In this document: one piece after another, positions 1 to 7,827 of the stretch
Layout: every line of letters begins with the position of its first letter
Numbering within the stretch: position 1 is the stretch's first letter
The notes under the pieces: model-generated
The model's database searches: none
What the model saw: only the letters and a program-made list of their open reading frames with translations
Told to the model about the DNA's origin: nothing
Translations under genes and position numbers: made by a program
Origin: an uncultured Idiomarina sp.
GTDB lineage: Bacteria; Pseudomonadota; Gammaproteobacteria; Enterobacterales; Alteromonadaceae
Assembly: GCA_946885915.1 (NCBI GenBank)
Contig: CAMPHF010000001.1
Span: forward strand, 62,001 to 126,000
DNA length: 64,000 nt
Reading direction: 5' to 3'

Positions 1-170
1 AATTGTTGTTTCTCGCCAGTGGCAGAACATTGACTCACCGGCGGCTCAATAATGTTGCCACCGCTCGAGTCGCTGCCACTTCCGCCACAACCGATAAGGG
101 CTGTGATGGCGAGCGCGACCGCGCTGAGTTGTAACATGCCATGTTTTAGTTTGGGTACTGCATTTTGCAT
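1..170 (-). CDS. N-terminal part of a predicted lipoprotein (truncated by window edge)
   Basis: On the minus strand an ATG at 170 opens a frame that runs off the left edge, so only about 56 residues are visible. The product starts with a short basic region, a hydrophobic stretch and a lipobox ending in LIGC, followed by a Gly/Ser-rich linker (GGSGSDSSGG). This is typical of an outer-membrane or periplasmic lipoprotein. The catalytic or binding part lies outside the window. The sequence after the linker (PPVSQCSATGEKQQ) loosely recalls the start of lipoprotein S41-type peptidases, but that is only an impression. It is divergent from nagZ. Confidence 0.7.
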   Translation of the reverse strand, partial: MQNAVPKLKHGMLQLSAVALAITALIGCGGSGSDSSGGNIIEPPVSQCSATGEKQQ

Positions 171-354
171 AACGACCTCGACCATAAAATACGCATCTGT
201 TAATAGCTTGTTAGTAGAATAGTAGCAGAAGCATGATGACGCGTGGAATGATTTTTGGCACACTGCATGCCAGCGTTTTGCCGCCGCTTGTACGGTTTGA
301 ATGACACCTTATTCAAGCCCTTGTGTACGCGGCCAACCAGAGGAAAAGGCGCAG

Positions 355-1368
355 ATGACAGCAGTAATGGTTGATTTAATCGGCCCAGAATTAAGCGCCG
401 AAGAGCGTGAGATGCTTGAGCATCCAGCCGTCGGCGGGGTGATTTATTTCACTCGCAATTTTCATGATGTAGAGCAAATGGCAGAGCTGGTTCGACAAAC
501 TCGAGCCGCAGCACGGAACCCACTAATTTTGGCAGTTGATCACGAAGGTGGGCGGGTGCAAAGGTTTCGGGAAGGCTTTTCTGCCATTCCGGCAATGGGT
601 CGCATTGGTGAATTGGCCCCCGATCAGAGTACCGCCGAGCAATGGGCAACCGATTTAGCATGGCTAATGGCGAGCGAAGTACAAGCGCTCGACATCGATA
701 TTAGTTTTGCGCCGGTATTAGATATCAATGGGGTGAGTGAAGTGATTGGCGACCGTGCGTTTGGTGAGCATGCCAACGCCATTGTGCCATTAGCCCAAGC
801 CTTCATTAAAGGTATGCATCAGGCGGGCATGAAAGCCACGGGGAAACATTTTCCGGGACATGGCTCGGTGCAGGCCGACTCGCATTTTGCGGTACCTATT
901 GATGAGCGTGAGTGGGATAGCATTGCTGCAATTGATTTACCGCCGTTTGCTGAGCTAGCAGCACTTATGGATGCGGTCATGCCAGCCCATGTGATTTATC
1001 CTAAAATGTGCCCGCACCCAGCTGGTTTCTCACCCTTTTGGCTCCAACAAGTGCTGCGTGAGCAACTACAATTCCGCGGCATTATTTTCAGCGATGACTT
1101 AGCCATGGCGGGTGCCCATGTGGCTGGCACCATGCCTGAGCGGGCCTTTGCAGCCTTGCATGCCGGTTGCGATATGGTGTTGTGTTGTAACGACCCAAGC
1201 GGCGCCCACAGCGTGTTAAGCGCGGTACAAAAACAAGTAGAGCAGGGCACTTGGGGTGGCGACAAAGTGTATCGCCAGCTCGCCAAGGCGGCATCTCTGC
1301 CGCTAAGTACCCTGCGCAATCATCCGCGTTGGCATCAAGCACAGCGAGTGCTGGCGGAATTTAATTAA
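355..1368 (+). CDS. nagZ: beta-N-acetylhexosaminidase NagZ (glycoside hydrolase family 3)
   Basis: Cytoplasmic enzyme of peptidoglycan recycling that removes N-acetylglucosamine from GlcNAc-anhydromuropeptides. The 337-residue product has the family length and hallmarks: GGRVQR near residue 65, KHFPGHG at 164-170 followed by DSH at 175-177 (the acid/base His-Asp segment), and FSDDLAM near 245-251 holding the nucleophile Asp. The frame is open from 301, but ATG 355 is preferred. It is preceded by a purine-rich AGGAAAAGG at about the right spacing, and the following residues match the usual NagZ start, while the upstream 18 residues do not. It is a single gene, convergent with queC and only 18 bases from it. 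Confidence 0.93.
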   Translation: MTAVMVDLIGPELSAEEREMLEHPAVGGVIYFTRNFHDVEQMAELVRQTRAAARNPLILAVDHEGGRVQRFREGFSAIPAMGRIGELAPDQSTAEQWATDLAWLMASEVQALDIDISFAPVLDINGVSEVIGDRAFGEHANAIVPLAQAFIKGMHQAGMKATGKHFPGHGSVQADSHFAVPIDEREWDSIAAIDLPPFAELAALMDAVMPAHVIYPKMCPHPAGFSPFWLQQVLREQLQFRGIIFSDDLAMAGAHVAGTMPERAFAALHAGCDMVLCCNDPSGAHSVLSAVQKQVEQGTWGGDKVYRQLAKAASLPLSTLRNHPRWHQAQRVLAEFN

Positions 1369-1386
1369 CTAGTCGTTGTAGGCTTA

Positions 1387-2070
1387 TCAGGCAACCGATT
1401 CGTACGCTAACGGATCGGTTACGCCGTTCGCGGCAAAAGCTTCAAGCCGTTCGACACAAGCCCCGCATTTGCCGCACGCGCGTTCGCGGCCGTTATAGCA
1501 AGTCCAGGTTTGGCTATAGTCTAATCCCAGTGCCAAGCCATCTGCCAAAATTGCACCTTTATCTACCTCTAAGTAGGGGGAGTACACGGCGACTGGGTCG
1601 TAATTGGCCAGTTCGCTGACCACATTCATTTGGCGCACGAATTCGGGCCGACAATCGGGGTAAATAGCGTGATCGCCGGAGTGCGCGCCGTAATACACCG
1701 CCTGAGCTTGCAGCGATACCGCATAGCCAATCGCCAAGCTTAATAAAATCATGTTGCGGTTCGGTACCACGGTGGATTTCATGGAGGCCTCTTCGTAATG
1801 CCCCTCTGGAATATCAATGTTATCGGTTAACGAGCTGCCTGCTAATAGTTGATTGATTGCGGTAATATCTACAACTTTGTGCGGTATTCCAAGTTTTTCG
1901 CAGACGTTCGCCGCATATGTCAGCTCTTTTTTGTGGCGCTGGCCATAATCAAAAGACAGCGCATACACCTCATGGCCATCCGCAATGGCGCGATTTAACA
2001 CGGTAAATGAATCCATGCCGCCAGAGTAAATAACGACCACCTTACTGCCAGTTGTTGGGGCTTGTGCCAT
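1387..2070 (-). CDS. queC: 7-cyano-7-deazaguanine synthase QueC
   Basis: Converts 7-carboxy-7-deazaguanine to preQ0 using ATP and ammonia, a step of queuosine biosynthesis. The 227-residue product has the N-terminal PP-loop SGGMDS at residues 16-21, which binds ATP. A C-terminal zinc cluster is visible in the segment [17 protein letters not shown], with four cysteines spaced as in the family. An AAGGAT ribosome-binding site precedes the ATG at 2070. It is divergent from queE, which makes its substrate. The third enzyme of the branch, queF, is at 60.1 kb. Confidence 0.95.
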   Translation of the reverse strand: MAQAPTTGSKVVVIYSGGMDSFTVLNRAIADGHEVYALSFDYGQRHKKELTYAANVCEKLGIPHKVVDITAINQLLAGSSLTDNIDIPEGHYEEASMKSTVVPNRNMILLSLAIGYAVSLQAQAVYYGAHSGDHAIYPDCRPEFVRQMNVVSELANYDPVAVYSPYLEVDKGAILADGLALGLDYSQTWTCYNGRERACGKCGACVERLEAFAANGVTDPLAYESVA

Positions 2071-2088
2071 TGCTTTTGATCCTTTCTT

Positions 2089-2117
2089 TTGCGCCTACTG
2101 CGTTAGCTCTTTATACT
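2089..2117 (+). promoter_or_regulatory. possible sigma70-type promoter for queE
   Basis: In the queC/queE divergent spacer a TATACT (2112-2117) lies 17 bases downstream of TTGCGC (2089-2094), on the strand that reads into queE. The -10 is good and the -35 is weak. I looked for a preQ1 riboswitch in this spacer and did not see its C-rich loop. Confidence 0.35.
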
Positions 2118-2222
2118 AGGTGTTTTATACAATGTAGCTAAACGTAAGTGGCTAGAACGCTCGAACACGCATTTTACCCAAGCTGGCCACCGATTACACG
2201 CACAAACACCACGAGTACCCGC

Positions 2223-2909
2223 ATGAGCGCAAGCACCACCTTGTACCCCGTAAATGAAATATTTGAAACCATTCAAGGCGAAGGGGTATATACCGGCGTG
2301 CCTGCTATTTTTGTGCGCTTACAAGGCTGCCCGGTGGGCTGCCCTTGGTGCGACACCCAACACACTTGGGAGCAAAACCCCGAGCACCAAGTAGCCGCCG
2401 CTGCCGTGGTTAATAAAGGCGCCGCTGCCCCGACATGGGCGAATTTCAGCGCGGCCGAACTGCTGGCCACCTTAAAAGCACAAGGCTATACAGCAAAACA
2501 CATTGTGCTTACCGGCGGCGAGCCGGCGATGTTCGATTTAATACCTTTAGGCGAGGCGCTAGAGGCGGCTGGGTATCAGTTGCAAATAGAAACCAGCGGC
2601 ACTTTTGCGCTGCAGGTAACGGCCCAAACTTGGGTGACCGTTTCGCCTAAAATAGATATGCCCGGTGGTTATTTAGTACGCCCTGATTGCATGGCGCGAG
2701 CGAATGAAATCAAGCACCCCATTGCCATGCAAAAGCATGTCGATGCGCTTGATGCGCTCTTAAAAGCCTGTCCGCCAAAGCCGACTGCGGTTATTTCGCT
2801 GCAGCCCATTAGCCAGAAGCCACGCGCGACTGAATTGGCCATAGAAACCGCGATAAAGCGCAACTGGCGCTTGAGTGTGCAGTTGCATAAGTATTTAAAC
2901 ATCGAATAA
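2223..2909 (+). CDS. queE: 7-carboxy-7-deazaguanine synthase QueE
   Basis: Radical SAM enzyme that contracts the ring of 6-carboxytetrahydropterin to 7-carboxy-7-deazaguanine in queuosine synthesis. From ATG 2223 the product is 228 residues, the usual size. It opens with the family N-terminus (YPVNEIFETIQGEG) and the cluster motif C36-x3-C40-x2-C43 in LQGCPVGCPWC. LTGGEPAMF is the GGEP-type SAM-binding motif. The frame is open back to a GTG at 2148, but those 25 residues (rich in Thr, Pro and Arg) are not family-like. No strong Shine-Dalgarno precedes 2223, so the start rests on similarity to known family N-termini. It is divergent from queC. Confidence 0.93.
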   Translation: MSASTTLYPVNEIFETIQGEGVYTGVPAIFVRLQGCPVGCPWCDTQHTWEQNPEHQVAAAAVVNKGAAAPTWANFSAAELLATLKAQGYTAKHIVLTGGEPAMFDLIPLGEALEAAGYQLQIETSGTFALQVTAQTWVTVSPKIDMPGGYLVRPDCMARANEIKHPIAMQKHVDALDALLKACPPKPTAVISLQPISQKPRATELAIETAIKRNWRLSVQLHKYLNIE

Positions 2910-2956
2910 GCCTAGCAGTAATACCCTATAACCTACCCAGCGGCTTGCGCTCAAGT

Positions 2957-2976
2957 GGCTGACATTGTTGTCAGCC
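2957..2976. promoter_or_regulatory. 8-bp inverted repeat upstream of the Tad-type pilus operon
   Basis: GGCTGACA (2957-2964) and TGTCAGCC (2969-2976) form a perfect inverted repeat around a 4-base loop, between queE and the pilin gene. There is no T-run after it, so it is a poor intrinsic terminator. It could be an operator for the pilus operon or a terminator-like hairpin for queE. Confidence 0.4.
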
Positions 2977-3067
2977 ATTAACAGTTCCGTACTCGTTACC
3001 CCCGCTTTATTCACTAGACTCCTTATCGTTATCTGTAGCTCGTCATTATCAGCTTGGAGTCACTCGC

Positions 3068-3355
3068 ATGTCCCAAATTCTTGAGGTTCGTCAGTCAGGT
3101 TCGCGTCAGGCCGGTCAGGGAATGACCGAGTACATTATTATCGTCGCGCTCATTGCCGTTGCGGCGATTGGTGTTTATTCGCTATTTGGTAAAACGGTAC
3201 GCAATCAAGTGGCTGGTGTTGCGCAAGAAATTTCCGGGCAGAGCAGTTCGCAAAGCCTTAACAATGCGCGTCAATCTGCGCGCCGTGCTGGAACCGTCGC
3301 ACGGCAGGACATCACCCTTGGTAACTATGATGAAGCAACCGAGGGCAATAACTAG
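3068..3355 (+). CDS. Flp-like class IVb prepilin
   Basis: A 95-residue product with the features of a Flp/Tad pilin. A short polar leader ends in AG, followed by QGMTEY and then a hydrophobic helix (IIIVALIAVAAIGVY). If cleavage falls after Gly16, the conserved Glu (E21) is at +5 and Tyr at +6, as in Flp pilins. The C-terminal half is polar, with many Ser, Gln and Asn, and probably lies on the filament surface. GGAG precedes the ATG. It is the first gene of the pilus operon and its TAG overlaps the GTG of the next gene by one base. It is expected to be the major pilin. Confidence 0.82.
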   Translation: MSQILEVRQSGSRQAGQGMTEYIIIVALIAVAAIGVYSLFGKTVRNQVAGVAQEISGQSSSQSLNNARQSARRAGTVARQDITLGNYDEATEGNN

Positions 3356-4569
3356 TGCGTGGGCAGGCAACGCTGTTGTTACTGGGTGTCATGCTTTTAT
3401 CTGCGGCTCTGATAGTAGGGCTCGCAACACTCGCATGGCAGCGCTCTGAGCACTGGCGGCTGCAGCATGTTGCCGATTCTGCGGCACGGGCTGGCAGCAT
3501 GGTGTTGGCTCGAAATTTGAATTTCCAAGCGCTCACCAACCGTGCCCTCATTGCAAATCAAGTGGTTATCGCGCAACTAGTTGGTATTCAAAGTTGGTTT
3601 GCCATGCTCAAAGACGGTAGCGAGCGTACCGCAATAGTGACCAGTTGGGTGCCTTACCTGAACGCGCTAATGCTTAAATTGATGAAGATAACGGTGCAGT
3701 TTGAGCAATTACTTAGCCATGGGTTGCGCGCCTTGATTGCGTTGCAACAGAGCATTATTCAAGCGCTTAGTTTAGCCCAGCGTGCCGCACACTTGGCTTT
3801 TGTGGGGGCTGCGAATCGCACCATGGGCGATATTATTGAGCAGCAGGTTAGTGGCCTGACATGGGAGGCTTGGCACGTAGAGCATGGCTTGCCAGTGCCT
3901 TATGGCATTCTGTGGTGGCCCAATTTAACCACGGTTTCAACGCGCCAGGCGCGGGCTAAAGAATTGGTGACCTTAACTCAGCAAAGTCGTGATGGATTCT
4001 CGAAAGCGCGCAGTTACGATTGGCTCAAAGTGGCGGGTATAACGCTAAGCAAGGCTGGTGGTACCGAGCTACAGGTGCTCGATAACGGGCGTTGGAATTG
4101 GCAAGGGCTAGACACCACCTCATTACATTTACGCTGGTTGTTCTTGCGCACTGAACTCAGTTGGGCACGTGGCGCCAAGCAATTGTTAGCAGGATCATTG
4201 CAGCAAGCCGCAAGCGCTTATGGCGAAAGTGGTAAGCGCAATCCGAAAGCGACACGAGATGCACGCCGCCTGGCGACCTCGATGCGCGCTTTAACACTAC
4301 CGTTTTCTTATACCGCAGTTGCGGGTGATCTGTTAAAACCACCCAAAGTGTTGGTTAGATTGCAGCAGCAGGGCTCGGCTAAGACCGTCGAGACGATTGT
4401 CGTGGCAGGCGCTGAAGTTTTTTATTCACGACCTAGCGCACTTTTTCGGCGCGCTGATGGGCGTTTTGAACGCGGTAATTTATTTAATCCGCTATGGCAA
4501 TCGAGGCTCATGCCCCTTACTCACGTCGAGCGCCTATTACTCGGCTTAACTTGGCCTTCTGTCTCATGA
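3355..4569 (+). CDS. TadE/TadG-like pilus-associated membrane protein
   Basis: A 404-residue product starting with RGQATLLLLGVMLLSAALIVGL, an N-terminal pilin-like helix. It is followed by LQHVADSAARAG and ARNLNFQALTNRA, which resemble the TadE/TadG-like N-terminal region (LQ..aDaAALA). A von Willebrand A domain, common in longer TadG proteins, is not visible; the rest is a mixed extracytoplasmic domain of unknown fold. It starts with GTG overlapping the pilin stop (TAGTG), which suggests translational coupling. Its role as an anchor or minor component of the Flp pilus is inferred from position and N-terminus. Confidence 0.7.
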   Translation: MRGQATLLLLGVMLLSAALIVGLATLAWQRSEHWRLQHVADSAARAGSMVLARNLNFQALTNRALIANQVVIAQLVGIQSWFAMLKDGSERTAIVTSWVPYLNALMLKLMKITVQFEQLLSHGLRALIALQQSIIQALSLAQRAAHLAFVGAANRTMGDIIEQQVSGLTWEAWHVEHGLPVPYGILWWPNLTTVSTRQARAKELVTLTQQSRDGFSKARSYDWLKVAGITLSKAGGTELQVLDNGRWNWQGLDTTSLHLRWLFLRTELSWARGAKQLLAGSLQQAASAYGESGKRNPKATRDARRLATSMRALTLPFSYTAVAGDLLKPPKVLVRLQQQGSAKTVETIVVAGAEVFYSRPSALFRRADGRFERGNLFNPLWQSRLMPLTHVERLLLGLTWPSVS

Positions 4570-5117
4570 CACAGCATGGCCAAGCATTGGTGGAAGTGCT
4601 CATCATTACCACCGTTATCATTGCCATCTTGTTTGTCTCGCTGCGCGATTTTGTGACGGCGCATGAGCAATCACTAGCGTCTACCAATGCAGCGCGGCAA
4701 CAGCTCTGGCAACCTATACATCTGCACGACAAGCAGCGTGAGACGAACCCTTTGGTTACGCTGAGCGATGACTATGCATTTGCAAACGTGACCCGCGCTA
4801 GTTTAGGTGCGTTGGAACGACTGACGTCGCTTGATTTGCCCACGACTAACTTGCTGAGTATTCGCGCTCATAAAAACGCCCGACCTTTATCGGTGTTACT
4901 TAATGATTGGTCGGTGGCAACCACAACAGGTTTAGTCACCCAGCCGCAGCAACTCGTGAGCAGCCGAGTTTTGCAGCACCACAGCATACAAAAGTTACAG
5001 GATATATTGGGTTGGTTGCCCAACGCGCGGGAATTCCGTTCATCGTCATTACGATTCGGCCATATTAATGCGGACGCCGTGCCCGCACATAGCTTATGTG
5101 AGCTGCGCTCGTGTTGA
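4566..5117 (+). CDS. TadE-like pseudopilin
   Basis: A 183-residue product beginning MTQHGQALVEVLIITTVI. This is a short polar leader, a Gly-Gln cleavage-type site, a Glu five residues after the Gly and one hydrophobic helix, as in TadE/TadF pseudopilins. ATG 4566 overlaps the previous stop in ATGA. The reading frame is open further upstream, but the upstream part lies inside the preceding gene. The remaining 150 residues are polar and probably periplasmic. A minor component of the Tad pilus is the likeliest role. Confidence 0.72.
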   Translation: MTQHGQALVEVLIITTVIIAILFVSLRDFVTAHEQSLASTNAARQQLWQPIHLHDKQRETNPLVTLSDDYAFANVTRASLGALERLTSLDLPTTNLLSIRAHKNARPLSVLLNDWSVATTTGLVTQPQQLVSSRVLQHHSIQKLQDILGWLPNAREFRSSSLRFGHINADAVPAHSLCELRSC

Positions 5118-5686
5118 AACAATGGCTCTCAATCGTTTTGCTGTTGGCAATTAGCGCCTGCTCTGCGCGAGCAGCGGTACCAGCTTGGTTGACGCAGACC
5201 TTGACCAAACCGATCAGCACGACGCCCATGGTGTGGGGCACTTTGCATCGCAGTGAATTGCCGCCTGGCATCTCCCTATCACAATGGCAACAAGGCTTAC
5301 CCTGTGACCAGCGCTTTGAGGTGATAGCCGACAACTTTTGGCTCTGTCAGTATCAGCAACAATGGTGGGGTTTCCAATTTACCCATGGAGCGCTCTGGCT
5401 AACAGCATTTCATGGCTCCATGCTTGGCAAGACAACGGAATCGGGGCATCTGAGTGAACTTAGCAAGGCGCAAGTAGGGCCAGCGGGATTAGTGATCTCG
5501 ATGCGGCAGCAGAGCCTCAAGTTAACTGAAAAGTTTCTACGGTTTCGCTACGCAGCAAGACTAGAACTGGTTGAGCGTATCTCAAGTGACCATGTAATGC
5601 TTTGGTTAAGTCGGCCTCAACAACTGCTGATACTGACCAGCATGCAGCAACAAACACTGATATTGGCACTGAATCATGACACCTAA
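5111..5686 (+). CDS. small lipoprotein or secreted protein of the Tad locus
   Basis: A 191-residue product I do not recognise. It has a Lys-containing N-terminus, a hydrophobic core (WLSIVLLLAISAC) and a cysteine that could be lipidated; a Sec-type site (SARA) follows directly, so plain secretion is also possible. The rest is rich in Trp, Gln and Leu with two further cysteines near residues 65 and 78. It starts at GTG 5111, overlapping the TadE-like gene by 7 bases. In other Tad loci a small outer-membrane lipoprotein (RcpB or a pilotin) is encoded near the secretin, and this gene may fill that slot; there is no sequence proof. Confidence 0.6.
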   Translation: MLKQWLSIVLLLAISACSARAAVPAWLTQTLTKPISTTPMVWGTLHRSELPPGISLSQWQQGLPCDQRFEVIADNFWLCQYQQQWWGFQFTHGALWLTAFHGSMLGKTTESGHLSELSKAQVGPAGLVISMRQQSLKLTEKFLRFRYAARLELVERISSDHVMLWLSRPQQLLILTSMQQQTLILALNHDT

Positions 5687-5876
5687 CTTAATCCGCGGGC
5701 AGGCATCCATTGAAGTGCTGATAGTCGGTACCGCACTGCTGGCCATTTGGCTAATTCCGATACCGCCGCTTGAACGGAGTTTAGTGCATAGCGCGATAGA
5801 TTTTTATCAGCGCTGGCACGGGTTTTATCAATGGGTGTGGGGTCACTACGCGCTAATACCGGGAATGCAGTTATGA
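5676..5876 (+). CDS. very short TadE-like pseudopilin
   Basis: A 66-residue product with the class III-type start RGQASIEVLIVGTALLAIW: Gly-Gln, then Glu, then a hydrophobic helix, like its larger neighbours. After the helix only about 35 residues remain, rich in aromatic residues. The ATG overlaps the preceding gene by 11 bases and the stop overlaps cpaB in ATGA, so it sits inside an unbroken chain of coupled genes and is probably real despite its size. It may be a minimal minor pilin. Confidence 0.65.
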   Translation: MTPNLIRGQASIEVLIVGTALLAIWLIPIPPLERSLVHSAIDFYQRWHGFYQWVWGHYALIPGMQL

Positions 5877-6604
5877 AACTGAAATCTAAGCTGATGCTAT
5901 GGCTAGCCTGCTGCATTGCCAGTGGTGCGATTGCTTACCTCAGCCTCAATCAATATTTATCGCAACAGTCGAGCTTGTGGGTTGAGCAACATGCCGAGCC
6001 AACGGAGGCATTTTTGGTGGTGAATCGTGATAAGCCACAGGGATCGATCATTCTGGTGGAAGATCTGAGTAGTCGCTCGTTGCCGTTGCGCTTTGCTCAG
6101 CCAGATTGGTTACGCCCCGAGGATGCCGCCAATGTCTTAGATGCGGTGGTGAAAATTCCATTAATAAGTGGTGAGCCGCTGCAAATGAAGCAACTAGAGC
6201 CGCGCCGGCTTGCGGCGTTGCGTGGACAGCTTGGGCCGAATGAGCGAGCGGTCACTTTATCGGTGAATCATGAACAAGCAATCGCGGGCATGTTGCAACC
6301 AGGGGATTTTGTCGATATTGCAGTATTAAAGCACTCCGATAACAGAACTATGGAAACCCTTTATGGGATTGAAGTGCTTGCGATTGACCAACAGTTGTAT
6401 GCCAGCTCAGAACCTCAAGCCGATGCGTTTATTGCGACCGTAACTTTAAAGTTAACGGTTGCTGAAGCACAACAGTTTGAGCAAATGAAGCAATCCTCAA
6501 TGAGCTTTTGGCTACATGGTCTGAATCGCCAACAGGGCGCTACTCAACAAGCAATAAATGAGCGGCCAACGGCTCCTACTATTCACTTAGGATCACCATT
6601 TTGA
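5873..6604 (+). CDS. cpaB: Flp pilus assembly protein CpaB/RcpC
   Basis: A 243-residue protein with one N-terminal membrane segment (about residues 6-25) and a periplasmic part. It contains the SAF-like region typical of CpaB: LVVNRDKPQGSIILVEDL and ISGEPL, then RAVTLSVN and GMLQPGDFVDIAVL. In Tad systems it works with the secretin channel in the periplasm. ATG 5873 overlaps the stop of the 66-residue gene. The frame is open upstream, but those residues precede the membrane anchor and lie within the previous gene. Confidence 0.88.
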   Translation: MKLKSKLMLWLACCIASGAIAYLSLNQYLSQQSSLWVEQHAEPTEAFLVVNRDKPQGSIILVEDLSSRSLPLRFAQPDWLRPEDAANVLDAVVKIPLISGEPLQMKQLEPRRLAALRGQLGPNERAVTLSVNHEQAIAGMLQPGDFVDIAVLKHSDNRTMETLYGIEVLAIDQQLYASSEPQADAFIATVTLKLTVAEAQQFEQMKQSSMSFWLHGLNRQQGATQQAINERPTAPTIHLGSPF

Positions 6605-7827
6605 AGCGGGTTTATTTTCTTATCTGGATAATCAGCATGCTGGTTAGCTTGAGTGGAGCGACAGTATCGGCGAGCGCCGCCGAGATGACGTTACCAGCGC
6701 CCGCCAAATATAGGTTAGAGGAGGGCGCTTTAACGACCGTCGAACTGTCGCAGGTGGATAAAGTACAAGATATTGTCGTTGGCGATGCAGCGGTGGTTGA
6801 TGCGCAATGGATTAATCAACGCTTAGTGTTGCGGGGGCTGAGTGCAGGAGCCACTGATATTTTGCTGTTGTTTGATAAGCAGCCGACGCAGAGCTTTGAA
6901 GTTGCAGTCACGCCGCGCACGAATAATGCTTTGGCTTTGCAATTACAGGAGTTACAAGCCCAGGATGAACGCCTAGAGGTGACGGTGAGTCCCCCATTCT
7001 CGCTAGTCTCCGGCGAGGTGAGTGCGCGCACCGACGAGCAGTTACAGCGGTTGGCAGCAAATAACCCTGAACTGTTGCTGATGCAGCAAGTTGCGCTCAC
7101 CGAAGCGCCCATGATCACACTCTCAGTTGAGTTGGTAGAGGTAAAAAGGCAATGGTTAGAGCGACTTGGAGTTGATTGGGACCGTTCCATTTCAGGCCCA
7201 CAATATTTGCATCAGGCAGCTGATGCTTGGCAGCTTCCGCTGAGCATTCAAGCGCATATTAATTTGCTACAACAGCAAGGGCACGCTCGAATTCTCGCCA
7301 AACCACGGTTAGTTACCCAAAGTGGCACTGCCGCAAGTTTTCTTGCTGGTGGAGAAATTCCAATCCCGCAAGTTCTCGCGCAAGGCCAACAAGATGTCAC
7401 CTTTCGTGAGTACGGTATTCGGTTGACGATGACCCCAGAGTTGTTAGCGACGGGTAAGATTGCAACTGAGTTTAGCGCCGAAGTGAGTACCTTAGACAGT
7501 GCCGTGAGTGTGAACGGTATTCCGGGCATCTTAACCCGACGCACCAGCTCTCGAGCCATAGCAGAAAATCTCGAAACCATTTTAGTGTCGGGGCTCATTA
7601 GTGACGATCAGGCGCATGCGCAAGCACAGGTGCCTTGGCTTGGGAGCCTCCCGATTCTCGGGAGTTTATTTACATCTGAGGATTATCAACGGCAGCGCAC
7701 CGAGCTAGTTATTATGGTGACCTCTAGTGTTGAAGATCCGGCGCAGCGCGCAACCGCAAAGCGATTACAACGCCAGCTCACGGCATTTCAAACCAATCAG
7801 CAATGTGTTGGGCTACGTCATGATTGA
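6601..7827 (+). CDS. cpaC: Tad pilus outer-membrane secretin CpaC/RcpA
   Basis: A 408-residue secretin-family protein. It has a signal peptide (hydrophobic residues about 5-25, ending SASAAE) and a pilus-specific N-terminal domain with VVGDAAVVDAQWINQRLVLRG and LSAGATDILLL. The C-terminal secretin domain includes ARILAKPRLVTQSG, AGGEIPIP, YGIRLTMTPEL and the end segment VPWLGSLPILGSLF. It is expected to form the outer-membrane channel for the pilus. The likely start is TTG 6601, overlapping the cpaB stop (TTGA); no better in-frame start is nearby. Confidence 0.9.
   Translation: MKRVYFLIWIISMLVSLSGATVSASAAEMTLPAPAKYRLEEGALTTVELSQVDKVQDIVVGDAAVVDAQWINQRLVLRGLSAGATDILLLFDKQPTQSFEVAVTPRTNNALALQLQELQAQDERLEVTVSPPFSLVSGEVSARTDEQLQRLAANNPELLLMQQVALTEAPMITLSVELVEVKRQWLERLGVDWDRSISGPQYLHQAADAWQLPLSIQAHINLLQQQGHARILAKPRLVTQSGTAASFLAGGEIPIPQVLAQGQQDVTFREYGIRLTMTPELLATGKIATEFSAEVSTLDSAVSVNGIPGILTRRTSSRAIAENLETILVSGLISDDQAHAQAQVPWLGSLPILGSLFTSEDYQRQRTELVIMVTSSVEDPAQRATAKRLQRQLTAFQTNQQCVGLRHD

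Noticed and set aside
996..1319. Long antisense reading frames inside nagZ, liu genes, proS and others
   Set aside because: They lie wholly within strongly supported genes, have no ribosome-binding sites and encode low-complexity or Arg/Ser-rich products.
2071..2222. PreQ1 riboswitch upstream of queC or queE
   Set aside because: The spacer lacks the C-rich loop and A-rich tail of known preQ1 aptamers on either strand; only a plausible promoter was seen.
2148..2222. N-terminal extension of QueE from GTG 2148
   Set aside because: The extra 25 residues are Thr/Pro/Arg-rich, unlike any QueE N-terminus, and the family start aligns at ATG 2223.
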